Below, piece after piece: positions 1-12,970 of a stretch of 64,000 bases of DNA. The notes beneath the pieces were generated by a model that saw nothing but the letters and a program-made list of their open reading frames with translations, searched no databases and was not told the origin of the DNA. The position numbers and the translations under genes were made by a program. The stretch is from Plasmodium malariae (lineage: Eukaryota > Apicomplexa > Aconoidasida > Haemosporida > Plasmodiidae). Numbering within the stretch: the stretch's first letter is position 1; each line of letters opens with the position of its first letter. The stretch is taken from assembly GCF_900090045.1 (NCBI RefSeq), contig NW_021638326.1, positions 124,001 to 188,000 of the forward strand. The letters are read 5' to 3'.

Positions 1-319
1 TATTTAGTTAGTACTCTACAATAAGTAAATTATATAGTTTAAACATTTGTGAATAAATTTATATCATTTTTTTTTAATTAAATTTATTTTTTTATTTAAA
101 TAATGTTAAGATAAAAATAATATAATTTGTTTTTAAAGTCATTTTACATTGTATACGTGATAAAATCAATTATAGCTATACATAGTTTGTAATGTATTTA
201 TGAAAGAATAGCAAATATAAATTTTTACATAAATATAGAATCTTTTGGTGTTAGATGCATGTTCCATTATTATCAATTTGTTTCTTTTAGAATACATTTA
301 AATATTAAATATCTATATA

Positions 320-1193
320 ATGAATCAAAAAATTATGTTGTTCCTTTTTATAAAGATTTCTACATTTATACTTTTAACATGGATATACGATTTTTACAGT
401 GAGCTGGTATGATAATATAATTTAAAGATATTTGCATTATTTATATTTTTAATGTTTTATCTTTATTAATAATTATTTCTAGAGCGAACTATGTATCGTT
501 TAAACAACAAATATGTGTAATTTTTTATTTTAGAGTACGTTTAACAAAATTATCGATAAAAACTGTAATCTTAGTAAAAAATTAGATACAAGAAATTATC
601 GATTACTGGCAAAATATAAACTGAATAATCATTCAAATAATGTGGGTTTTAAAAAAAGATTTGAGGATAATGAAACAAATAAACAAAGAGATTTATCTAA
701 TAATGAAAAGTGGATAAAAGAAAAGAACAAACAATCAAGCAGAAATTTATTAAATAAGGCCCAATACTATATAGAAGTTATAGATTATAATAATGGAATG
801 TTTGATGGAAAACATTTTCATTTTCAAAAGAAATGGGTAAAAAAAAGGGACTTTGATACTTTTCTTGCAAAGAAGAAGAGAATTGGTGATATATCTTTAA
901 AAAAAATAAAATTTAGAAGTTATAAATTTGGATTTGCTATATTTTTTGTTTTTTTTCTACTGGGAATAGGATTACCGGTATCTAGTGCATTTGATTTTTC
1001 CGATGGTAGTGGCATAGGAACACGTATTTTATATTTTCTTCAAAGTAATCTCGGTTTAGGTAGTAATGGAAATGCTCATATATTATTATTTGCAGTAACA
1101 TTCATTATGTTAGCAGTCTTGATTATAATAGCTATTTATAAGATCTTAAGAAATAATGAAAAATATCAAAAAATTAAGTTGATGATGGAGTAA
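320..1193 (+). CDS. fam-m-like exported two-TM protein (copy A)
   Basis: Two exons: 320-406 (87 bases, phase 0; donor GTATGA at 407) and 534-1193 (acceptor ..TTTTAG at 533), giving 248 aa. Exon 1 encodes MNQKIMLFLFIKISTF.. , a recessed hydrophobic signal. Exon 2 opens with a PEXEL-like site RNYRLLAK (Arg52, Leu54; Lys, not an acidic residue, at 56). Next comes the family block YNNGMFDGKHFHF, TM1 at about 161-181, TM2 at about 211-232, and the basic tail KILRNNEKYQKIKLMME. The ORF runs open back to the acceptor, so the only good Met is in exon 1. Family knowledge: I recall this type as fam-m of P. malariae, thought to be exported to the red cell with an Rh5-like fold; which letter applies (l or m) is from memory. 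Molecular function is unknown. Its 3' half is nearly identical to copy C at 59.3-59.9 kb, while the 5' half is not. Confidence 0.87.
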
Positions 1194-4100
1194 AATGAAA
1201 AATAAGTAATTTGAACTTTCGCATAAATTAATTATTAACAGAATATATTCTATGTAATATTTATACTGTTATATACTTTGTAGTATTATTTATTATATAT
1301 ATAATTTTATAAATACACGTGTGTATAAGGTATCATTTTTGTACGAAGATTAATAAATTAAGTTTTTATATTTTTTGTAGATTTAAATGTTTTAATGATT
1401 TTCATTTTGTACTACAAATTATTGTTTCAGAATAGATAAATATCATTGCTTAATATATATATTCGTGTATTAAAAGCAGATTGATATTAACTGTGTATGT
1501 ATTGAAATAAAATTAATATATAATATAAAAATTAATATACTTTTAATTATTCTATGTTACGATTGATCTTTTAAATGAAAAATACTTATGCTCTATTTTT
1601 TACCTTGTTCAATTTTAAAATAATTAAAGGTAGACGTGATGACTAAGTTACTTCGTTGATATTATGTTGAAAATAAAAATGTTTATTTTTGTATATAATC
1701 AAACGAAGTGAATGTATTATGCTACATTATGTATATTTTACTCAAAAAAAAAATCATAACTTTTATTATATAAAATAAGTTTTATTAGAAATATATAATA
1801 TAATATATTTAAAACTTAAGTTTTTTTAACAAACTTCATTTTTTTTTTTAATGGCACAATTGGAGAATTATAAATATATAATGAAATAATATTATTTTTC
1901 ATAATGGATTATTTATAGTTGTTTGCTAATATATATATTCTAGGCTATTAAAATTACATGAAAAGTTATAGTTATTTATTATTTTATTATTGTAACTAGT
2001 TGTGACAATAATATAGTTTTGACAAATTTTCTTAAATATATCTTATACAGAAATATACATATATTCATAAATGTACTATATATTTCTATTATTTTTTTTA
2101 ATATTTAAAGAATATATTAATAAATTAAATTTACATAGATACCAATATGTAATATGTTGAAATTATATCCCTTTTCCCTATTCTGTGCCATATAATTAAT
2201 ATATTATTATATTTAGAGTAATATGTTATATTGGAAGTGATATAGTAAATGTTGGCAGAGGTTTATTAAGAATTCATGATAATTCATAATTCATATTCTA
2301 ATATTTAATGTAGAATATCTAATAATATTATTCTTATAAATACATTTTATTAATATCAAAAAAATCTTAAGGTAATATAGTTATGTTTTATAAGACTTGC
2401 CAAATAAAATGTAACAGTTATATTATTTTGATTGAAATGAAATGAAATTCGGGTTAATAATAAAGAAGAAAAATATTAATTATTCTCATTGTACACTAAT
2501 CAATTCTTAGAATATGTATAAATTAATAATTCATTTTTGTATATCAACACAATAATAATTTTCAAGAACAGAAAAATATAGTAGTAAAAGAGGAAAATAA
2601 TGAAATTAGTTTTTTATATTATAAAAAAATGTATCCTGTCCATATTCCATTCAATCTAACAAAATATTCTTATTTGAAAATATATGAAACAAAAAAGAAA
2701 AGTTATTTTTTCTTATTCGTATATTTATTCAATGAATTGTCTTCACGAATAATTTAGAAGTTAATATAATTATATAATTATTAAAATAAGTACTTTTAAA
2801 TAATTATTCTGCTATGGATATTCGATACTTCTTCTTTTATTACATTACTATTTTTAATATAAATAATATAATTATTTTCTCTTTTTATCAAATTTTTTTA
2901 TTTATAATATTAATATGTCTTTCTTCATTTTTAAAATATGTTTCTTTAAATAAAATAGATATTTTGAAAATATGCACAATATATTTTTGAATATATTTAG
3001 GTATTAATATAATGACATTTACATCAATTTATAATTGTTTTTATAGGTTTATTCTTGATAATATTCTTTTATAATTATTAGATTTTAATATATATTTAAT
3101 ATACTAGCAATAGTTTTAAGAGATTATAGGTAAATTAAAAAACGTATTGGAATTTCATTTAAAAAATATAAAAGAGAACGCTAATATATATTTTGCTTGT
3201 AATGTATGCTTTATATTAATTAAATATGTATATACTCTTTATCTTATGTGGTAGAGCATAAGAATGTTTATTGAAAAGTTTCTTTTGTACGTTATGATAC
3301 TATACTATAAAAGCACATCTGTTTTTTTAATGGTAATATAATGTGATAATATCTAAATTCAAATGATTCTATTCACTAACCATGAAATTTTGATAATGTT
3401 TATATTATTAATTAAAGATAATTATTTTCTAAATAAAATATTAATAATATATAATAATATACCTTATTTATATAATATAAGGATATAATATTAAGAAGAA
3501 TGAATATATGCATTTTGTCTATGATTTTATTACCCTCTCGTGATAATTATAATAAATAAGAAAAAAATATTTTTTTTAATTTTAATTATTAATATTATTC
3601 CTGAATTAATTACATTATAGAAACAATAAACAAAATGGGGTTGTAATATTATTTGCTTAATAGAAAGAATTAAATAGAATTTTATAATATACGTATTTTT
3701 ATGGTATATGTGAACAACCAAAAATTATTACATATCAAAATGTATCTTATACTTTCGCACTATGAGACTAATATTAATTTACATTATAAATTTAAATATA
3801 TATATACAGTTATAATTGAAAAATAATATGAAAAAGAAAAATATTCAATAAGCTTATTAACTAAGATGAAAAATTAAAAAAATTATTCTGTAATTACAAA
3901 AATCAAAAAAAAAAAAAAAAAAGATGAAACTCAAAATACATAAATTATCATTAATGCGTAAATGAAAAGTAAGTCAATATTTTTTATTAACATAACATAA
4001 TATAAATAAAATTTTAAGTTTAACTGAAAGGGAAAAAATAAAAGATATATAATATTTTTTAAAATTTCTACAAAATAATTATATGTTCTTTCATTTCCTT

Positions 4101-4615
4101 TTTGTTTTAAAAAAATGTTGAAGCATATGAATTTAGTACCTTTTAATTTACATATATATTCATATTTAAATTTTATTTTTTTGATTTCATAAATATATTT
4201 TAAAATTACTATTTTTACTTTTTTTTATTTTTCAAAATATTAATTTTTCCCTCAATATTTTTGGAAAATATTAATATTAATTTATATATAGATATATTTA
4301 TTAGCGTTTTCATACATATATTGTGTTAGGTATTAATATAACTTTGTAATAGTTATTATTACATAAATTAAAATAAGTATATATAATTTGAATATTTCTA
4401 AAATAATTACATTAAAATTTTTACATTTCACATCTAGTTTTCCCTTCTATGATACACATTAATTAATAAACTTTTATCAATTACCCGTTTAGATTTCACA
4501 AAACGTATGAAATATATTTCATAAGCATCATCCGATTATATATAAATATCGTTCTAATATGTTTTTGGTGTGCATTGTGAATTTATAGAATGTATTTTGC
4601 CACAATTTAATAGGA
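1194..4615. repeat. Intergenic spacer, copy A of a long duplicated block
   Basis: No gene seen. The spacer joins the 3' ends of fam-m A and STP1-A (tail-to-tail) and is repeated almost base for base at about 59948-63350. Between 3001-3530 and 61730-62259 there is no net length change, and long runs match exactly. The 63-codon minus ORF at 3530-3721 is conserved in the copy (62259-62450) only because the whole DNA is; I do not call it a gene. A more diverged third version lies at about 35.5-37.7 kb, next to STP1-B. Confidence 0.85.
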
Positions 4616-7215
4616 CTATTCTACACTGTTATCATTATATATGGAATTCGCCCCTGAATCATCTTCTTTTATCCATTCTTCTATTTCCTGTCTAAAACTA
4701 TTCTCCCCTGTTTGAGCACGAATTTGCCCATTTTTTCTATGTTCTAAAGCAGTGTCATTAACATCAATTACTTGTTTTGGAGCATCTGATTTTCTCTTTA
4801 AATTTGCATCTGTTTTCCAATCATTTATGGAATTATCCAAATGCGATTCCTTATTTTTTATAAAATCTTCTGTTTTGCAATCTTCTAATACCATCATAAA
4901 TACTAGTATGCACATTTTTGCAATTAATTTTTTTTTTATATAACTATATAATTCTTCATAGCATTCTTTACTCTGTAATTCTTCTGAATTTAATAGTGAA
5001 ATGTTATTTTTAGTTTCTTCATTTACATACTCATCTGACAAATTGAGAAATTCTTGTGTCATTTCCTCAAAACATTTTTGTTGCAAATATTGTTCTATAA
5101 TCTTATGCTTTTTTGATATCCATTTTTTCCATAAATCTTTTTCTTTTTCTAAAAATGAAAATTTTTGATTTTCATTTGAAAAATTCATTTTTAATTCTAC
5201 ACTATTTTTTATAGAATCTTTTTCGTCTTTCCATTCATTTTTCAAATTATTAAACCAGTCTGTTTTTTTCAATTTTTCAGAAATATTTCTATGTTCTCTT
5301 ACCCATTTATTGCATAGAATTTTTTGTTTTTCAATATTATTAATGCTTTTAGTATTTTCCATTATCAGTTCCTCATTAGTCAAATTGGGATATGTGCTAT
5401 ATTCCGCTTGTGCGAACAGTTCTATGCATATATGTAAAAATTCTTGTTTTTTGTATTCCCATTCTTCATTTTTGGATTCTCCGAGTACTTCCATATGTAC
5501 TTCTATAATGGTTTTAAATCTGTCCTTTTTTTGTTTTAACGTGTTTATATTTTTTATCATGACATGTTCATGTATTTTTAATTTTTTTATAATTTGTTCT
5601 TCATCAAATAATGTGCTTTCTGTATGATAATGTGTTAAATATTTGTTTTTTTTGTCAGAAAGAGAAGGTAGAAGTATTTTAAGAAATCTCACTTTTTTTC
5701 TTTTTATGTTTTTCTTTTTTTTAAATATCCCTATTAAAGCGTACTGCAATATAAACAAAAAAAAAAAAATAAAAAAATAGATTCACAATATTATTTATTA
5801 CAATTATTATAAGTTTATCATATTTTTAATCTTCTATATTTGTTTTGCTTTAATAAAAAGAGAAAGTACAATAATAATTACAAGACTTGTTAAGATAGTT
5901 GATTTGTGCGGAACAGTTGTATTTTCTGCCTGACCTATAATTATAATTTAAATGTATATTTAATGTAGTTAGTTCAAAAACAGAAAATTAAATAGTATTA
6001 ATACTACCTAAAATTTTAGAGGGAATAGAGTTATGTGGAAAATTTGAACTTCCAGATGATGAAGGAATAATTTGAAAATCGGCTGAGGTTTCTAAGACGC
6101 CAAGACTTGTAGGCAAAGTTATAGATACAGGAGATTTTTGAGATTCTGTAGAAACTGGACTTTTAGGAAATACTGATAGTTTTGATTGTGTATGTTGTCC
6201 AGGATCTTCATGATCATCTTTAGTTTTAATAGATGAAGATTCAGATGAAGATGTTACTGGGGATATAATTTGAGATTCCTTGGCAATTCCTTTTTCAAGG
6301 GCACTATGATCTTCATGTTGGGATCGTGATTGAGGTTCAGGTTGAGGTTCAGTTTCGAGTATATCAGGTGCGCGTTTTTGTTCTTGATCTTCGCGCATTG
6401 ACGCTCTTTCGCTTTCTTTTTTGGTCACTTCTGGTAAATTTTTATTTTCTTGAGATGGAAGTTGTCCAGATTCTTTTTGAACGGTAGATCTGCAATTAGG
6501 TAGTTTGTTAAAAGTTTCGGGATCCATTATATTACATGTTTTTCTTCGACCTTTTTGCGTTTTATCTATTTCATAACAATTTTCAAAGAGTTTTTTTTTT
6601 GTCGTGAAATAACCTTTCTTTTCTTCAATCCATTCATTATATGAGTCACATTTACTTGAATAATTACTATCAGACTTAGGGTTTCCCTGTGACTGTCTTA
6701 ATTCATCCAGATAGCTTTTTCGTTTTTCACAGAAATCATCTACTTTATATTTTAATTCTAAAATTTCTAAATCATTTTGATTCATAATCAAAGGACATCC
6801 TCCTAATTTATCTAGCTTCTTATAATGAGGACTTAACCATTCTTTTAGAGCCTTTTCCCACGTTGCTTTTTCTGGTAAATAATAATATGGTGGAGACTTG
6901 TTATTAACTAGATAATTAGCCAAATATAAGCATTTATCCTTTAATACTTTTTTATCATTCTTAGCAATTATGTCATCAATATCAACTTTTATATGATTTA
7001 CAATTTTGTTGAAGATTCCATCCTTAATATATCTAAAATAAGTTGAGCCTCGAACACCCGAATACTTAATTAAAGTGAATTTTAAAAAATCATTTAAGCA
7101 TAAATTTTCATTTTTGTTTTATTATCACTTTTTTTTATTGTAAATAAATAATTTATTAATAAATTTAAGAATAATAAAAAACAATGAATATTACCTTAGG
7201 TAAACATTTTTCCAT
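4616..7215 (-). CDS. STP1: STP1 protein (copy A), possible splice defect
   Basis: Four exons, read right to left: exon 1 7195-7215 (MEKCLPK), exon 2 about 6008-7064, exon 3 5849-5934 and exon 4 4616-5743; 763 aa if all are joined. Exon 2 has Trp/Cys positions (GGCPLI, DFCEK, KTCNI) and then a Ser/Thr/Pro/Glu-rich stretch. Exon 3 carries the single TM (ILTSLVIIIVLSLFIK). Exon 4 is the charged cytoplasmic part with Trp pairs (WFNNLKNEW, LWKKWISKKH) and CILVFMMVLE, resembling the Trp-rich domains known from SURFIN, PvSTP1 and the PfEMP1 tail. Likely role: surface or host-membrane antigen on the infected red cell (inference). Odd: the exon 3 donor reads AAA|GCAAAA, where STP1-B and -C have AAA|GTA.. 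If it is not used, translation stops at a TAG five codons into the intron and the Trp-rich domain is lost. The exon 2 acceptor (AATTAAG at 7065) is also less certain than in the other copies. Confidence 0.85.
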
Positions 7216-7420
7216 AATGAATAAAAATTAATGCTCAAGTTGTAAGTAACAATCTGAAGGTAAAATAAAAATATACATCTTTTTATTGATCGATGGGGAT
7301 ATTTTAAATTAAGATAACTTAATAGGTAGGAATTATAAAATTATTATTTACATAAAAATTTATATGGGCAATGCGAGATAATTAAAAGCCCTAACATTTA
7401 TTTGTATGCCTGTTATATAC

Positions 7421-7440
7421 TTTTACGTTAAATAAATATA
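7421..7440 (-). promoter_or_regulatory. Conserved STP1 upstream block
   Basis: The plus-strand string TTTTACGTTAAATAAATATA lies about 205 bases upstream of the STP1-A start. Essentially the same string lies about 200 bases upstream of STP1-B (40618-40637). Conservation within diverged A+T-rich DNA suggests a promoter or leader element, but it could be shared ancestry only. I do not see it upstream of STP1-C. Confidence 0.4.
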
Positions 7441-10400
7441 ACTGAATATATATAATAATCATAATATGATATTAAATTAACATATATATCTTCATATAAA
7501 TGGCATGCACCATATATAAAGAAAAACCCAAATACAGAAAATAACAAATTGCACATAAGTAATGTTTATAAGTAATATAAAATTTATTCTGTACAGTTAT
7601 CTTTAATATCTATATAACTTTTATTTTTTTTCTTATTAGTAAGAACATATAAATACTATTATAAATGAATTAATGTGAGTAATTCTTTTTATTCTTTTTT
7701 TTTTTGTAAAATATATAATCTATATACCAAAAGATTTATAATACTGAAAGAATATTTCTTTTTTATTTTATTACTTTGATATTTATTTTTTGTATTAATC
7801 ATTTTTAGTGCTATATATTTTTTGTTAATACATTTTATGTTTACTATTTACCGTCTATAAATGAGTACCACAATATATAAATTATATTTAATTGTCTCTA
7901 TGGTTACCTAAAGTACAAACAAATAAAATATAATATCACTTAATATTATAAGTATATTTATACATATCATTTACCTAAAAATTAATTATTTATAATGTAT
8001 ATTATGGAATTATAAATTATTAAAACGGTATAATTTAATATTTATTTATATGTTCTTCGGTATGTGGCTATCAACACTTCTGGGTATATATAATTGAACG
8101 TGCAACAAATTCTATTTAATAAAATATATGCCTAGGTATACGGATTAATGAATATAAAATTGTCTACTTACTATAAATATGAAAAATTATTAGTTGTACT
8201 TATAGCAAAAATATTATACTATAAGCATAAACATAGGTAAAATAAATTAAATACTTATACTAAAAAATAATAACATTACAATCACAGGTAAATTACATAA
8301 TATATTATGTTAAATAGTACAATAAATACTGAAGTATCATAATTATATTTCTGTAATTATTAATATATATGTTATAATATAAATATTAAAAATATTTAAT
8401 TAATTTTTTTGGTTTCTGCTGAATTTGATAAATTTATGTAAATATAATTGTAACACTACTGATAATTATATTAGCATACATACTAAAAAGGATTATATAA
8501 TATTTTATAATACTTTTTATCAATTCATATTATAAATGGAATTACAAGACAATATAAAAGTGTTTGAAAAGAATAGATTATTCTGTTATAATGTAAATAA
8601 ATCATTTACAATTTTAATACATCCTTTGAAACAAGACAATAAAAATGTAGAACGGTAAGAAAATTAATAAAGGAATTCTAATTGCTAATGTATTTTTGTA
8701 AATAATTAACATAATCACTTAATATATTATAGTTATTATCAAGGAATCGAAATTTATAAAAAATTAATTTTTTCACGTATATATAATTTTTAATTTGAAA
8801 TTTTTGCAAATATATTTTTATACTCTTTCTTTTCATTTAATTCTTTACATTCTATCATATTTCTTTTAAAAAAAATTTTATTAGTAACAATATATGAGGA
8901 ACAAATGTAAAAATATTATATCATTTATCAAGATATTATATATGTAATTTTTGTATTTGAATATATTACATATATGGTAAATAAAATACATAATTAGAAT
9001 GTAATAGTAGATATTTATGTTAAAAATAAAAGAAAATATGATTTTCTCAAATATCTGAAAGCATTTTGAAAGAGCTCCTTAATGATTATTTTCAAATATA
9101 TATATACGAAATTTTTGTTTTCTTTTTTTTTTCTCTCTATACTATTCTATAAATTTATGAAAAAATATTTTTTTTTGTGGATATATTTTTTATTATTTTA
9201 TTTTTACGTTTGATCAAATTTATTGTATATTGCTGCAGTTTATTCATGACATTTAATTTTAAATAATAAAAAATTAATAAATATTTTTAAAAATTATTTA
9301 ATATTTTTTCCTATAACTAGCTCTATTTTATTTATATATTTAAAAATAATATTTATTATTGAAAAATATGTTTGAATATATGAAATTTTTAAGTCAATAA
9401 TTGTAATGAAATTCAAATGTATATACGTACAGAAAAGTATATAGATGGAAATAAGCTTAAAAGTAATGCTATTAAGAATACTTTAGTGGATTTATTATAA
9501 TTTTTTTTTATTTAATATAAATAAACAATGTAGTAACTATAATATAAATTTTTGTAAAAATCTCATACTAATTTAAAATTATAGTTCATATTATTTTATA
9601 GTGGAGTTTATACTTATCTATGTATTCTAATACTGCAAGTCATTTTAAACAATAATATAAATGAAAAACATGGTATAAAAATTTATTGTATGATAAATAT
9701 ATTGCAATATTATGTATAATCTTTTACTTTTGTATATAAATATAAACTAACAACATACTATGTAATAAATTTTTGATTTTGTGCTTTTACTAATAATGGA
9801 ACAAATTGTATTTATCCACATCATAATAATATAAAATGTGTAAAGTTATGATTAGATTTTAATTAATATCGTTTAATCCTAATGGATAGAATATTATTAT
9901 TATATTCATAATATGTTTAATTTTAAATTCTTAAGTTATAGCACTGATATTTTAAATATAGTGTTCTATAATCTATTATATTCTCATTATTTAATTATAA
10001 GAGTACATATGTTAATATGTGTGTTTAATTATACATTAAAATATAAGATATTCTTTATATTACTAATTTTTATTTAATTAAATGATAAATCGGTTTATCC
10101 ATTGTAGCTACTTTAAAGTTACAATTATTTAATTACTAAATTATACTTTTTGTTAAATATCCATTTATATATATTATATTGAAGTATAGATCATACGAAA
10201 TACTATTTATCCTAACTATATTCATGTTAATCAATGGTATATATAATAGACATCCAATTAAAATATTGTTTTTTGATATTTTTTGCCCGTCTGCTGCATA
10301 ATTTACAATTTTGCATAAAATATTTGTATTTTAATTTCACAAATTTTTTTCACATTATTAAATTAGTTCCCACATTTTTTTTATTGTTTTTTTAGTTTTA

Positions 10401-12970
10401 CTGTCAGTTATATAACGATATATTTGCAATATTATTATCAGAAAAAATTATTCTAATCTTTATTTTTGAATTTTTAACTTTACACTTCAACTGAATTATT
10501 TTAGAGATTATTTTATATTCATAAAAATAATTATTATTGAACATTTATATATTAGAATATTTTATAATTCTATATATTATATAAAACTTATTGTTTCCTG
10601 AATAAGGTAATCATATTCAGTGACATAATTGTTACCTGGCCATTATTTTTAATTATGCATTTAAAAAGTTGTATATTTTTTTGGAATATAACAGAAAAGT
10701 TAAAAATTTTTTTATTAGTATTAAAAAATATTATTTATTTGTAAATACAAGACTATTATGGCAATTAATTATTGTCTTAATATATAAGAGTGTTTCTTGT
10801 AGAGTGTTAACATTTTTAAGTAGAATAATTTATAATTTAGAAAAAAAAAACTGTATGGGAAATATTGCAATATATATTAATAAAATTATTGAAAATAATT
10901 ATATATATTCATATGCACCAAAATAAGAAGGTTCATCTACAAGTGACACTTGATCCTCGAACAAGGATTTTACTGAAACCAAATATCATTGAGATTCAGT
11001 GATTTTATTTGGTACATTAATATATTTTAAGATTGATACAGTTTTAAACTTCGCTACATGATTCTTACGAATACCGTAATCATTTTCAATGTTTTATCGT
11101 TGGGTACAAAATATATTTCAATTTCATACAAAACACTTATTAATACCGTTACATATTAATTTATATTTTTGGCAATAGATAACGTTTCCATATATAATAA
11201 ATGAAATGTACGAATTTTCTAGAAATAGAAAGAAAATAAAATGTATCAAACATGTAAAAAAGATGAATGTTTCAAATAATTTATTTATATAAAAAAGCTA
11301 AAGAAAAAATATATTTAAAATAGTAATACTTTAAAACACATAAATAATTAATAAATTCGATAAAAATTGGTTATTTAAGTGAATATATTATTTTTTGTTG
11401 ATTTCGTTGTATAAATTATTATAAATATGAAAAAATGTTTTAGAAATTGAAATTTAATAATATTTTATATTCATTTACTTTTATTTGTATTTTTAAAATA
11501 TTAATAATTAAACATATAAATGACATAATAAGGAAAGTATTTAAACTTTAGTGCTATATTATAAATGTATTAGGCGTATGACATATATAAGAAATAAAAG
11601 AAAAATTAAATATTTTTCTGTAAATTAATATTTTTATATATGGTCTCATTATTTAGAGAATGTAAATAATATAGATTTATAACGAATTGTTTTTTAAAAT
11701 AAATAGATCAAAAAATACTTAGGATCAATTAATGTTTCTAAAAATAACAATATTTATAAGTAAATATTTAGCAGTATTTTATTATATAGTGCACTTATTT
11801 TTCTTAATATATTTTACAATTTTTGTGCATAGATTATTATAAATTTTTATAATGGATTAAAGCACATTATATACATAAGCATTAGGTAAGAGAAAAAATG
11901 TGAGCTGCTCAAAATGTTCGAAAAAATAGAACCTGATTGTCTTCATAAAAGTTATAATGAAAATAATATACATATTAAAAAATCAAAATATGTTAATTTT
12001 AATATATGTAATTTGTTTTTTCTGTTTTTTTTAGTTTATAAATAATATTTTGGTTTCATCTGTTTTTTTTTTTTTACGTTTTAATTATTAATTGGAAAGA
12101 TAGTATTTTATAAGGAGATCAATAATATAAAGTGAATGTTCTTTTGACTGGAATATTTTTTTATAATTAAATTTCTAATTGTTACAATATGTGAGAGATA
12201 TATATGGGAATAATATATTTATACTCATTTATTCCAGTTACCATGTAAAATATGTTTCTGGGATTATGTATTTTCAAAGAATATATAAAAAATAATTTAT
12301 TCTTTCTAATATTATGAATTGAATAATCACTAAGTCATATATTTTAGTTGAATGTATTTTTATTATTTCACAATTCTATAAGTATATTGTGTCATATATA
12401 TATCTTTAGTAAATTTGCTTCAGTTGATATATTTTTAAATTAATGAAATTTATTGTAACAGTTATATGTATGCTTTACCTTTAAACATTTTTTTTTTTTT
12501 TAATACTCTTATATTTCTTTAGAATATATAAAAAAAGAAATTTAAAGATCTATGTACATGAATGTAAAAAAAATTATTTTAGATGGAAGGTATAACTTAA
12601 ACGTAATTAAAAATTATGATTTTCAAATATTAAGGTGCAAAAATAAAAAATCACACCTTGTTTGCTTTTAGAATATATATTCCTACATAGATTAAGAAGT
12701 TCGATAAATTTCTATTTTAAAAAGAATTTGTATACTATAAAAAAGTATATTTACTTGAGGAGGAATTAATGCATTTGTTCTAATTAATATAATTAATATG
12801 TTTTTTTTCTTATATTATTATGATTATTATATTATTATAATAATTGATATTTTATTAATAAAAATCAACGTTTTCAGAATAAAAATTTATATAATCAGAA
12901 TTATTATTTGTTTATAATTTTTAACATTATTAATTATTTTCTTAATATATAGAGGAATATATAATATTTA

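Noticed and set aside
3530..3721. 63-codon minus ORF, conserved at 62259-62450
   Set aside because: It is conserved only because the entire spacer is duplicated; it lies in A+T-rich DNA with no signal, domain or splice support, and substitutions do not favour silent positions by eye.
10669..10926. 85-codon plus ORF
   Set aside because: Low-complexity Ile/Asn/Lys/Tyr composition, starts from a non-ATG codon, and shows no PEXEL, family block or splice structure.
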